A stretch of 6,466 bases of DNA. Origin: Treponema sp. Its GTDB lineage: Bacteria > Spirochaetota > Spirochaetia > Treponematales > Breznakiellaceae. Each line of letters starts with the position of its first letter. Position 1 is the first letter of the stretch. The position numbers and the translations under genes are program-made. The notes below the pieces were generated by a model. The model had not been told where the DNA came from and searched no databases. It saw only the letters and a list, made by a program, of their open reading frames with translations. The DNA is taken from positions 1 to 6,466 of the forward strand of contig JAITEW010000115.1 in NCBI GenBank assembly GCA_031281855.1. The letters are read 5' to 3'. Below are positions 1 to 5,777 of the stretch, in pieces.

Positions 1-2
1 AT

Positions 3-803
3 GTTAATACCAAAGGCGCGTTGGCTGCGGGGATGTGTGCTAATATTTCATCGTATACACCGGGCTCCGTTGATGATTCCAATTTGATTGGGGCGGCAGC
101 TGATATGTTGGATAGGTTATCAAACCAGGCAAATAATTTAATGAATTGGTTCGATACCGCAGAGGACAGCGGCGCCGCAAGGGCGGCGACATTTACCGCA
201 TTAAAGGGGTATGAAACAAATATAAAGAATATTACATATGATGCCCTGCGTCTTGCCGAATATGCGCCCGTGGCTGGCATTGTTGACAATATATTGGATG
301 AAATTTTTGGGGCTGACATGACGGCGCGGCAAGATTTTGACAAATATTTTAATGCGTATACCAAGGGGCAATATATGTGGCATCGCGATTGGGGAACAGA
401 GGGTGCAAACGCAAGTGCGGCGCTGAACACCGCTGGGGCAGAGTATAGCGGACTTATTTCGGAAATTGGATTGGCTGGTAACGATGAGCTTGTCGATGAT
501 GGGCGCGGCAATATGATCCCCATTGGGACGAACCACGATGCCGTACTTGCAGGGATGATGGCGCAGATGAAGACACGGGTTGTCGCGGCATTGGGGTTAA
601 CGGATGTTACGAACGCCGATGCAATGGCGGAGGCGCTGTTAACGCAAATTGCCCAGGATCACCAGGAATTTACCGCGTTTGTTGAGGATATGACAAAGCA
701 GGGAATGTTTGCGGGTAGAACCGCTGATCTGTTCCGCACTCATCAGTATATCGCCCAATCGCAAACCCAATCCGCCACAAAATTGGCGGGCATAAAACAG
801 TAA
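3..803 (+). CDS. Unrecognised protein, 3' part only (N-terminus beyond the left edge)
   Basis: The reading frame is open from the first complete codon at position 3 to the TAA at 801-803, giving at least 266 residues. No ribosome-binding site precedes the internal candidate starts (TTG at 21, ATG at 33), so I read it as truncated by the window edge. The visible protein is soluble-looking and probably mostly helical, rich in Ala, Asp, Asn and Met, with no transmembrane segment and no catalytic motif I recognise. The last 60 residues are Gln/Thr-rich and end in a basic tail. The general layout, helical with a Gln-rich C-terminal helix, faintly recalls TrbJ/VirB5-type conjugation proteins, but I see no diagnostic motif and do not assign it. 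Third positions are richer in A/T (ATA, TTA and AAT codons are common) than in the genes to the right; single 60-base lines run about 38-53% GC. This could mean recent acquisition or a mobile-element cargo gene. Confidence 0.7.
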   Translation, partial: VNTKGALAAGMCANISSYTPGSVDDSNLIGAAADMLDRLSNQANNLMNWFDTAEDSGAARAATFTALKGYETNIKNITYDALRLAEYAPVAGIVDNILDEIFGADMTARQDFDKYFNAYTKGQYMWHRDWGTEGANASAALNTAGAEYSGLISEIGLAGNDELVDDGRGNMIPIGTNHDAVLAGMMAQMKTRVVAALGLTDVTNADAMAEALLTQIAQDHQEFTAFVEDMTKQGMFAGRTADLFRTHQYIAQSQTQSATKLAGIKQ

Positions 804-814
804 ACAAACAAGCT

Positions 815-887
815 AACCGCAACGGCAAAGAAAAAAGGGTAGAACTATCCTTTTTGTCCCTTGTTCGCCTTCCGCGCCGTTGCGGTT
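815..887. repeat. 12-bp perfect inverted repeat enclosing a second hairpin
   Basis: AACCGCAACGGC at 815-826 is the exact reverse complement of GCCGTTGCGGTT at 876-887. The 49-nt interior contains its own A/T-rich hairpin (832-855). The element lies 12 nt after the stop of the first gene and 85 nt before the next start. It could be a composite transcription terminator or processing structure, or the border of a small mobile element. The sequence alone does not decide. Confidence 0.6.
832..855 (+). terminator. Probable intrinsic terminator of the left-edge gene
   Basis: Bases 832-841 pair with 846-855 around the loop GAAC, giving ten pairs including one G-T wobble. The stem is A-rich on the left arm and has five T on the right arm. 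This is the shape of an A/T-flanked, potentially bidirectional rho-independent terminator 28 nt after the stop codon. It has only two G-C pairs, and the T run is interrupted by GTCCC straight after, so efficiency is uncertain. Confidence 0.4.
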
Positions 888-946
888 CGTTTTCTTCCGC
901 AGTAGTGTCAGTCACCTTTTTTGATCTGGCGCTGCAAGACGCCGGG

Positions 947-955
947 TGTTATACT
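947..955 (+). promoter_or_regulatory. Extended -10 promoter of the secreted-protein gene
   Basis: TGTTATACT combines the TGn extension (947-949) with the hexamer TATACT (950-955). No good -35 sits at 16-18 nt; TTGATC at 921-926 is too far away, with a 23-nt spacer. Extended -10 promoters can work without a -35. The predicted start is near 962, directly before the ribosome-binding site, so the leader would be only about 11 nt. Confidence 0.4.
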
Positions 956-972
956 GGTGTCCGGAGGGACTG

Positions 973-1968
973 ATGGTTCGTGGGAAAAGCGTCCTCCTGG
1001 TTTTTTCTGTCATAGCCGGTATGCTTGTTTTCGCGCCCGCTGCTGCGGGAGCAGAGGAAGGGACGCCCCGGGAAACCGGCGTCGCCGCTTCCACGGAGCT
1101 TGGGGTCCAAATCTCCACGATGCCTGAGCTGAAACTGCTGGCTGCCCAGAGTTTTACCCTCCCCTTCCTCCGGGGTTCCGGCCCCCTCAGCGCGGGAAAC
1201 AACCTTAAAGCCGCCTTTACGGTGGAGCTCTCCCCTGTTTCAATTAACGGCCGCGGCGAGCTTACCTGGACGCCTATAGCCTTTCTTCAGGCTGTTGCAG
1301 GGGGAATGGCCGGTTCTGGCTGGAATATCGATCTTTTGGGCATGAATATCTACGGCATCGGCATTAACGAGCCTGTCGGGGAGCCTGCCGGCGAACCCAG
1401 ACAGACGGAAGTCCGGGGTTCCGCCTTTGACGGCGTTGTGTGGAGGCTTTGGGGAGGAGTAGCCCTTCAGTTTGACCTGGCGGCGCTGGTTCCCGGGGAC
1501 TGGAACCATATCCTCTTCAGGGCCTACAACGAAGGCCGTTACGGGGCTTATTCCCGGGCCCGTGGGGAGGAGTCCTGGATCTTCGAAAACGACGCCGGTG
1601 AAAACAGGAACGGCTGGTCCTGGTACGCTAGTTATGTGATTGGCTACCAGATGCCCCGTTCCCCGGTACTGGATACTATCGCTTTTATGGCGGAAATGGA
1701 GAAAAACCTCTACAACACCCCCGGAGGGGACCGTTGGGGGGAGGGGCTGACCAGGTGGATCTTTTCATCGCTCTTCAACTTCAGGATAACCCCCCGGTTC
1801 AGCGCCACAGTGGCGGTCCAGATGAGGACGCTGCGGAACTACGGGTACAGCGATCTGGAAAACGAGAACCGGGTATGGTACCAGGATCTGGAGTTATCCG
1901 GGGATAACGGTAAACGGCGGCTGCTTTTTTACCGCGCAGCCGCGGTGTTGACCTATAAACTGCGGTAA
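973..1968 (+). CDS. Secreted, probably outer-membrane beta-rich protein of unknown function
   Basis: The protein has 331 residues. I chose the ATG at 973 because GGAGGG (963-968) lies at proper distance; an in-frame GTG at 946 overlaps the -10 box and would place nine non-signal-like residues in front. Residues 1-27 form a classic signal peptide: basic MVRGK, a hydrophobic core, then an AGA/EE type I cleavage site after residue 27. There is no lipobox Cys. The mature part alternates aromatic/hydrophobic and polar residues and is rich in Trp, Tyr, Gly and Asn-Gly turns, as in beta-barrel or beta-sandwich envelope proteins. It ends in a probable strand (VLTYKLR), though without the usual terminal aromatic residue. 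A short Gly-Glu-Pro-rich insert lies near residues 124-132. No enzyme motif is visible. It appears to be a single-gene unit with its own promoter. I do not recognise the family; treponemes encode many such envelope proteins. Confidence 0.8.
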   Translation: MVRGKSVLLVFSVIAGMLVFAPAAAGAEEGTPRETGVAASTELGVQISTMPELKLLAAQSFTLPFLRGSGPLSAGNNLKAAFTVELSPVSINGRGELTWTPIAFLQAVAGGMAGSGWNIDLLGMNIYGIGINEPVGEPAGEPRQTEVRGSAFDGVVWRLWGGVALQFDLAALVPGDWNHILFRAYNEGRYGAYSRARGEESWIFENDAGENRNGWSWYASYVIGYQMPRSPVLDTIAFMAEMEKNLYNTPGGDRWGEGLTRWIFSSLFNFRITPRFSATVAVQMRTLRNYGYSDLENENRVWYQDLELSGDNGKRRLLFYRAAAVLTYKLR

Positions 1969-2000
1969 AACCCAAAATTTGCCGATATTATAAGGACTTT

Positions 2001-2024
2001 TCCAAAACCAACGGAGGTTTTGGA
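2001..2024. repeat. Hairpin with 9-bp perfect stem after the secreted-protein gene
   Basis: TCCAAAACC (2001-2009) and GGTTTTGGA (2016-2024) are exact reverse complements around the 6-nt loop AACGGA. It lies 32 nt after the preceding stop codon. No T tract follows on either strand, so it is a poor intrinsic terminator. It may instead be a dispersed intergenic palindrome or an mRNA 3'-end stabiliser. Confidence 0.6.
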
Positions 2025-2039
2025 GCAGGATCAACCAAT

Positions 2040-2053
2040 TGGGAAAATTCCCA
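2040..2053. promoter_or_regulatory. Dyad abutting the -35 box of the M23-bactofilin operon
   Basis: TGGGAAAATTCCCA has 6-bp arms around a 2-bp centre and ends one base before the -35 hexamer. Position and symmetry fit an operator or activator site for the operon promoter. No protein is known to me for this sequence, and it could also be a chance A/T-centred dyad. Confidence 0.35.
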
Positions 2054-2054
2054 T

Positions 2055-2084
2055 TTGACACCTGTTGAATGTATCTGGTATAAT
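2055..2084 (+). promoter_or_regulatory. Near-consensus sigma-70 promoter of the four-gene operon
   Basis: TTGACA (2055-2060) and TATAAT (2079-2084) are both perfect hexamers with an 18-nt spacer, and the spacer ends in TGG, forming an extended -10. Transcription is expected to start near 2091, leaving a leader of about 39 nt before the GTG at 2130. It is the only clear promoter for the genes through 5182. Confidence 0.8.
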
Positions 2085-2116
2085 AGAGACTATTAATGTC
2101 TCTTTCAGCATGGGTT

Positions 2117-2123
2117 AAAGGAG
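2117..2123 (+). promoter_or_regulatory. Ribosome-binding site that fixes the GTG start of the M23 gene
   Basis: AAAGGAG at 2117-2123 is 6 nt before the GTG at 2130. No ATG in the same frame has a comparable site, so GTG is the chosen start. Confidence 0.75.
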
Positions 2124-2129
2124 TAAGGC

Positions 2130-3170
2130 GTGGCGTCGGTCCATGAGTATAAACGGTTCGAAAATAGCCTCGTTCAGAAGGTGAAAAACGGCGCCTCTGC
2201 TGCGGCAGGAGGAATAGCGGCGTTTTTCCGGGCTATCGGCCGGGGGATTACCCGGCGTTATACGGTGGTTCTGGTCCCCCATTCAGAGAAAAAAGTTTAC
2301 AATCTCCATATCACGATTCTTTCGGTTTTTTGTTTTTTCCTGATACTGGCCGGAATCTTAGGCGCTTTTTTCTGGTATGGCGCTTCTTACAATCATACCC
2401 GCGGCACCCTGGCGGACAAGGATACCCGCCTCAGGGACACGCAGGCCAGCCTGGATCAGCTCAGGGACGAAGTAAGCCAGCTTCTCCGGGAAGCCCGGAG
2501 TTTTGAACCTGCCCTTTCCAGCACCCTTTCCGCGTTAGGGGCTGATGTAAAAGGCATCAATAGTAGTTCGGTTGCCTCTGCGGGCGATCTTTCTTCGTTT
2601 TTCGATATTAAGGAAACCCCGGAAGGCATGCTTCAGGAAGCCGAGGACCTCAGACAGCTTTCCCGGTACCTGGCTACCGCCACTGAGCCTATCAGGGAAA
2701 TCGGCACCCTCCTGGACTCCCAGAGCGCCCTTTTGACGGAAATTCCTTCTATCTGGCCCATTAAGGGCGGGATAGGCCACATATCCATGTTCTTTGGACA
2801 GAACGAGAACCCCTTCACGGGTCAGTATTATATCCACAAGGGCATAGACCTTTCCACGTACCGCCAGGGGGATCCTATTGTAGCCACGGCGGACGGTCAG
2901 GTTGTGGCGGTGGAATTCGAGCAAGGCGGTTTCGGCAACAACGTGGTTATCAGGCATAAGCATGGGTTTTATACGCGGTACGGGCACATGCTTTCATTCA
3001 GGGTAAAAGCCGGGCAGCGGGTCCAGCAGGGCGAAGTTATCGGCTATATAGGCAATACCGGGCTTTCTACGGGCCCTCATGTGCATTATGAAGTCCATAT
3101 CGGTTCCGATGTGGTAGATCCCTACAAATACCTCAATATCCGCTCCAGCATAGCAAAAACAGCCCGTTAG
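2130..3170 (+). CDS. Membrane-anchored M23 (LytM-type) peptidoglycan metalloendopeptidase
   Basis: This is a 346-aa, GTG-started protein. Residues 1-57 are a basic cytoplasmic N-terminus, and about 58-86 form one transmembrane segment. A region with coiled-coil character (about 92-122) and a linker follow, then an M23 domain from about 208 to 335. The zinc/catalytic set is complete: His236 and Asp240 in HKGID, His286 in YGHM, and His317 and His319 in HVHYEV. It should therefore be an active zinc endopeptidase cutting peptidoglycan cross-links in the periplasm, tethered to the inner membrane. This differs from degenerate EnvC/NlpD-type activators, which lack these ligands. It heads an operon with a bactofilin 27 nt downstream. 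In Helicobacter, M23 peptidases and the bactofilin CcmA act together in setting cell shape, so a role in helical shape or wall remodelling is a reasonable inference. The exact peptide bond cut cannot be read from the sequence. Confidence 0.93.
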   Translation: MASVHEYKRFENSLVQKVKNGASAAAGGIAAFFRAIGRGITRRYTVVLVPHSEKKVYNLHITILSVFCFFLILAGILGAFFWYGASYNHTRGTLADKDTRLRDTQASLDQLRDEVSQLLREARSFEPALSSTLSALGADVKGINSSSVASAGDLSSFFDIKETPEGMLQEAEDLRQLSRYLATATEPIREIGTLLDSQSALLTEIPSIWPIKGGIGHISMFFGQNENPFTGQYYIHKGIDLSTYRQGDPIVATADGQVVAVEFEQGGFGNNVVIRHKHGFYTRYGHMLSFRVKAGQRVQQGEVIGYIGNTGLSTGPHVHYEVHIGSDVVDPYKYLNIRSSIAKTAR

Positions 3171-3197
3171 GCTGTGCCGCTGGATAAAGGGCCCGGC

Positions 3198-3632
3198 ATG
3201 GCGTCGGTAAAAAACGAAGATTACTCCATCAATACTATTATAGGTCCTGGTACGAATGTTTCAGGCAATATAGAATCCGGGGGCTTTACCCGGGTAGACG
3301 GTAATATCCTGGGGGATGTAAAAGCCCGGGGCCGGGTTGTAATCGGGGAAAAGGCCCGGATGAAAAGCAATGTCTCAGGGACCTGCATCACTGTCGGCGG
3401 GGTGGTCTGCGGCAACGTAATAGCGAGCGAAAGGCTGGTTATCCTCTCGACAGGTCTTGTAATGGGGGATATTATCACCCGGCGTATCCAGGCCGATGAG
3501 GGTTGTTTCATCCACGGAAGGGTCAGGGTATGCAAAACCGAGGAAGCCTGGAATAAAGCCGTTTCGGAATACCGGGACGCTTCGGGCTTCAGGGAAGCCC
3601 ATGCTCCGGCTTTCGTAAGAAACCATGGATAA
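3198..3632 (+). CDS. Bactofilin (polymer-forming cytoskeletal protein)
   Basis: The protein has 144 residues. I prefer ATG 3198, with AAAGGG at 3186-3191 (6-nt spacing), over an in-frame GTG at 3174 that has no ribosome-binding site. From about residue 14 to 112 it shows the repeated short strands and Gly turns of a right-handed bactofilin beta-helix (for example VDGNILGDV, VGGVVCGNV, FIHGRVRV), with successive rungs each carrying a Gly-Asn or Gly-Asp corner. The N-terminus before the fold is short, and the C-terminal 30 residues are polar and probably disordered. Bactofilins self-assemble into membrane-associated filaments without nucleotide and localise wall enzymes. Here the adjacent M23 peptidase is the obvious partner. 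The gene overlaps the next one by 8 nt, so translation is probably coupled. No membrane segment or fused domain is present. Confidence 0.93.
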   Translation: MASVKNEDYSINTIIGPGTNVSGNIESGGFTRVDGNILGDVKARGRVVIGEKARMKSNVSGTCITVGGVVCGNVIASERLVILSTGLVMGDIITRRIQADEGCFIHGRVRVCKTEEAWNKAVSEYRDASGFREAHAPAFVRNHG

Positions 3633-4209
3633 GGTTGATTTTGGCAATAATCCCGCGGCTCTGCTCAACTCCCGGCTTTTTGGAGGAGCTAAAAGCGAAA
3701 CCCGCAAAAGCCGGGCGAAAGGAGATCTAAAGGAAAGCCGGGGTTCTTTTTCCGATCTTTTTGGGCATTCCCTTGACGCCGCCGCTGAATTGGGCCTTCC
3801 TGTTGATGTTCCTTTTTCCGAAGAAGCTACCCAGGAATTGCTGGACGCGGTACACAGCGCGGGGGACGACCTGAAAAAGCGGCCTTTCCCGGAAGAGATC
3901 CTCAGGTACAAGCAGGCGGTGCGGAATTTTCTCCACTATGTGCTTGAAAACGGTTTTTCCGTAGAAACCGGGCAGGGTATTCCGAACAAGCAGAAACCCG
4001 GTTATCAGGGCCCCTTGTGGGAGCCTCATGCCAACGAGGCGAAACAGTATCACAGTGTCAGGATCGTAGACCGGAAACTTGAGGAACTGGCCGCCGGGGT
4101 GCTGGCAAAGCAAATTTCAGAACTGGATCTCAAGTCCCGCTTAGACGAGATAAGGGGCCTTTTGATCGATTTTACCATAACCGGTAAAATAACGACAGAC
4201 GCGACTTAG
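3625..4209 (+). CDS. yaaR: YaaR family protein (DUF327)
   Basis: This is a 194-aa soluble, mostly helical protein starting at ATG 3625, within the end of the bactofilin gene (8-nt overlap). There is no strong ribosome-binding site, which points to translational coupling. The conserved core runs from about residue 42 to 188. It contains the segment around ILRYKQAVRNFLHYVL, then a SVRIVDRKLEELAAGVL helix, and ends in EIRGLLIDF, the recognisable DUF327 finish. The first 40 residues are basic and low in complexity, making it longer than the Bacillus protein (about 146 aa). YaaR has no established biochemical function. In Bacillus subtilis it is encoded close to yaaT (ricT), and here it directly precedes the ricT homologue, which supports both assignments and suggests a shared process. 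A role with RicT in RNA metabolism or signalling is inference only. Confidence 0.85.
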   Translation: MDKVDFGNNPAALLNSRLFGGAKSETRKSRAKGDLKESRGSFSDLFGHSLDAAAELGLPVDVPFSEEATQELLDAVHSAGDDLKKRPFPEEILRYKQAVRNFLHYVLENGFSVETGQGIPNKQKPGYQGPLWEPHANEAKQYHSVRIVDRKLEELAAGVLAKQISELDLKSRLDEIRGLLIDFTITGKITTDAT

Positions 4210-4219
4210 AGGGTATAAA

Positions 4220-5182
4220 ATGAGCGATTCCGAAGAATATGACGATATAGACGGGGAAATTGACGAGGATATTTCTTCCCTTGAAGACAGCCCCCAGGAA
4301 GAGGAGCTTTCATCGATAATTGCCGGAGAAGGTCTGGACACCCTGAGTCCGGATACCCCGGTATACCGCTTGCGGCTTCTCTATTCCAACGAAACCTTTC
4401 TGGCAGTCTGGCCGGGGGACAGCCTCAATCCCGGAAACATGGTGCTGGTCCCTACCCGTTACGGCCGGGACCTGGCCCAAATCATCGGTGCCATCCAAAA
4501 ACACGGCCAGCCTCTGGCTGAAATCACCAAAATCGAGCGAATCGCCACTGCCGAGGACATCGAAAAAGCCAAATCCCATAAAGCCCAGGAAAAAGAGGCC
4601 TTTATTCTGTGCAGGGAAAAAATCGAAAGCCGCCGCCTGGATATGAAACTGGTTTCGGTCCATTACCTCCTGGAAGAAGCCAAAATCCTCTTTTTCTTTA
4701 CCGCCGAAAACCGGGTGGATTTCCGGGATCTGGTAAAGGATCTGGTAAACGTCTTTAAAACCAGGATAGAACTCAGGCAGATTGGGGTTAGGGACGAAGG
4801 CCGGGTAGTTGGCGGCCTGGGGGTCTGCGGCAGGGCTTACTGCTGCCACGCCGTATCGGACAAGCTCAAACCGGTATCCATAAAGATGGCGAAAGATCAA
4901 AACCTGTCCCTTAATTCCATGAAAATTTCAGGGCCCTGCGGCAGGCTCCTGTGCTGCCTGGCTTACGAACACCTTTTCTACAGTGAACAGCGCAGGTTTA
5001 TGCCCCAGGAAGGCTGCAAAATCAGTTGGGACGGTTCGCTCTGGAGAGTGGCGGAAGTGAACGCGGTCCTTGGCAGTTTAAGGCTCAGCGCCGAGGACGG
5101 CAGGGTTATCCAGCTCCCTGCTTCTGTTTTCGAAAAAGTGGATGGAAAATGGGCTGTCAAACCGGGAGCATCTGTTTTATAA
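4220..5182 (+). CDS. ricT: RicT/YaaT, PSP1-domain protein with two CGRxxCC iron-sulfur motifs
   Basis: The protein has 320 residues; the start ATG 4220 is preceded by AGAGGG (4208-4213), which overlaps the yaaR stop. The PSP1 domain spans roughly residues 50-255 and holds the hallmark block from the FKTRIELRQIGVRDE segment (179-193) to about 250. It contains Cys203-GRAY-Cys208-Cys209 and Cys240-GRLL-Cys245-Cys246. Another Cys sits at 266. In Bacillus, RicT forms the RicA-RicF-RicT complex carrying [4Fe-4S] clusters, which promotes RNase Y-dependent mRNA processing and affects competence, sporulation and biofilm. All six paired cysteines are kept here, so cluster binding is likely. The first 45 residues are an unusually acidic, Ser/Glu/Asp-rich extension absent from the 275-aa Bacillus protein. 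No RicA or RicF gene is in the window. The 3' end overlaps the convergent regulator gene by 26 nt, and no terminator separates them. Confidence 0.93.
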   Translation: MSDSEEYDDIDGEIDEDISSLEDSPQEEELSSIIAGEGLDTLSPDTPVYRLRLLYSNETFLAVWPGDSLNPGNMVLVPTRYGRDLAQIIGAIQKHGQPLAEITKIERIATAEDIEKAKSHKAQEKEAFILCREKIESRRLDMKLVSVHYLLEEAKILFFFTAENRVDFRDLVKDLVNVFKTRIELRQIGVRDEGRVVGGLGVCGRAYCCHAVSDKLKPVSIKMAKDQNLSLNSMKISGPCGRLLCCLAYEHLFYSEQRRFMPQEGCKISWDGSLWRVAEVNAVLGSLRLSAEDGRVIQLPASVFEKVDGKWAVKPGASVL

Positions 5183-5480
5183 AGCCCTTCAGCATGAGGA
5201 GCCCTTCTTTGTCCAGGGAATAGTAGATGTTCTTCCCTTCTTTATGCTTAGAAACCAGGCCGGACTCGCAGAGAATTTTCATGTGATGCGAAAGTGTAGG
5301 CTGGGTAAAGCTGAAATCTTTCAGCAGCAGCGAGGCGCTTATCCCGTTGTACGAAGGGGCCTCGTTTTCTGAATCCGGCGTAGTGCTTTCAGAAGCCAAA
5401 ATATCAATAATTTTCAGCCTGTGTATATCCGCCAAGGCCCTGAAAAGTCCGGCGTAATCTTTCAGCAAACCATCCCTCAT
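5157..5480 (-). CDS. ArsR-type winged-helix transcriptional regulator
   Basis: The protein has 107 residues. The ATG at 5480 is embedded in ATGA shared with the stop of the upstream small gene. It has no ribosome-binding site of its own, so it is probably translated by coupling. The frame is open further upstream to an ATG-like start near 5588, but those 36 extra residues are basic and overlap the small gene, so I reject them. Helix 1 (LFRALADIHRLKIIDIL, residues 12-28) and the recognition helix TQPTLSHHMKIL (59-70) are textbook ArsR. The wing is EGKNIYYSL (81-89). Only one Cys (71) is present, and the metal-site ELCVCD motif is missing, so it is unlikely to be a metal sensor of the classic type. 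Residues 31-47 are a polar insert lengthening the turn before the helix-turn-helix. It probably binds the dyads in its own promoter region as a dimer; the effector is unknown. Confidence 0.87.
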   Translation of the reverse strand: MRDGLLKDYAGLFRALADIHRLKIIDILASESTTPDSENEAPSYNGISASLLLKDFSFTQPTLSHHMKILCESGLVSKHKEGKNIYYSLDKEGLLMLKGFIKQMLPV

Positions 5481-5659
5481 GGGCGTTTTTTCGTTTTTCT
5501 GGTTTTTGCGGAATCCGGGCCCCTGGTTCCGGGCCCTCCCCCGGTGCGGACAGATTTTCCCGCAGCTTCTTTGACGATCCTCGCGCACTGAAGCAGGCAG
5601 GCCTGATTGTCCCGGGACAAGGCTCTAAAGACTTTTGAAAGCTCGTCGGAATCTTTCAT
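5477..5659 (-). CDS. Small basic protein (60 aa) translationally coupled to the ArsR-type regulator
   Basis: I chose ATG 5659 because GGATGG (5667-5672, minus strand) lies 7 nt upstream and the predicted transcript begins near 5673. Two in-frame TTG codons at 5680 and 5674 fall at or before that start. The stop TGA shares ATGA with the regulator start, a typical operon junction and the main argument that this frame is real. Residues 1-36 are predicted helical, with FRALSRDNQACLLQCARIVK at 11-30. Residues 37-60 form a Gly/Pro/Arg/Lys-rich, probably disordered tail. The helix matches in pattern the C-terminal segment of the divergent XRE protein (YKDLVPEAQQALLRFAKDLL): aromatic, x2, Leu, x4, Gln, x2, Leu-Leu, x2, Ala, basic. 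It has no DNA-binding motif. It could be an accessory or partner subunit of one of the regulators. Function unknown. Confidence 0.6.
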   Translation of the reverse strand: MKDSDELSKVFRALSRDNQACLLQCARIVKEAAGKSVRTGGGPGTRGPDSAKTRKTKKRP

Positions 5660-5674
5660 AAGGAATCCATCCAA

Positions 5675-5707
5675 TGACAAATATAAGTCATTTAATGAAA
5701 ATTGTCA
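5675..5707. promoter_or_regulatory. Candidate operator: nested dyads within the minus-strand promoter
   Basis: TGACAA (5675-5680) and TTGTCA (5702-5707) form an inverted repeat spanning the whole promoter. Inside it, TGAC-N8-GTCA (5675-5690) covers the -10 box, and TCATT-T-AATGA (5688-5698) lies in the spacer. Symmetric A/T-rich sites overlapping the promoter are typical of ArsR and XRE autoregulation. Which regulator binds is not shown. Confidence 0.5.
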
Positions 5708-5708
5708 A
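5680..5708 (-). promoter_or_regulatory. Minus-strand sigma-70 promoter of the small protein-ArsR pair
   Basis: Read on the minus strand, TTGACA (5708-5703) and TATATT (5685-5680) are separated by exactly 17 nt. The predicted start near 5673 gives a leader of about 14 nt containing the GGATGG site of the small gene. Confidence 0.7.
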
Positions 5709-5752
5709 TTATTTTTTCCAAATAGCTGATATCAAGACAACTTTTTATAGTA

Positions 5753-5761
5753 TTTTTTTTT
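5753..5761 (+). repeat. Homopolymer of nine T upstream of the XRE gene
   Basis: Nine consecutive T lie about 26-34 nt before the XRE start, where a -35 element would sit, followed after GA by a run of six T. Length change by slippage could alter promoter spacing. This is a possibility only. Confidence 0.4.
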
Positions 5762-5768
5762 GATTTTT

Positions 5769-5777
5769 TGTTATTAT
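5769..5777 (+). promoter_or_regulatory. Extended -10 promoter of the XRE gene, giving a (nearly) leaderless mRNA
   Basis: TGT-TATTAT matches TGn plus a -10 hexamer at 5772-5777; an overlapping TATATA at 5775-5780 is an alternative. Predicted starts are 5784-5787, at or within 3 nt of the ATG at 5787. No ribosome-binding site exists upstream and no convincing -35 is seen. Confidence 0.45.

Noticed and set aside
811..892. Integron attC-like site
   Set aside because: The paired arms invite the comparison, but the ends do not match the RYYYAAC and GTTRRRY core sites and no integrase or cassette array is visible.
946..972. GTG start nine codons upstream for the secreted protein
   Set aside because: It overlaps the -10 box, lacks a ribosome-binding site and would spoil the signal peptide; ATG 973 has GGAGGG in front.
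670..1202. Minus-strand frames of 81 and 96 codons around the first intergenic region
   Set aside because: They overlap well-supported plus-strand genes extensively, have Arg/Pro-rich unpatterned translations and no good ribosome-binding sites.
3174..3197. GTG start eight codons upstream for the bactofilin
   Set aside because: No ribosome-binding site; ATG 3198 has AAAGGG at correct spacing.
5481..5588. N-terminal extension of the ArsR-type regulator
   Set aside because: The residues are basic and unpatterned, lie outside the conserved fold and overlap the better-supported small gene in another frame.
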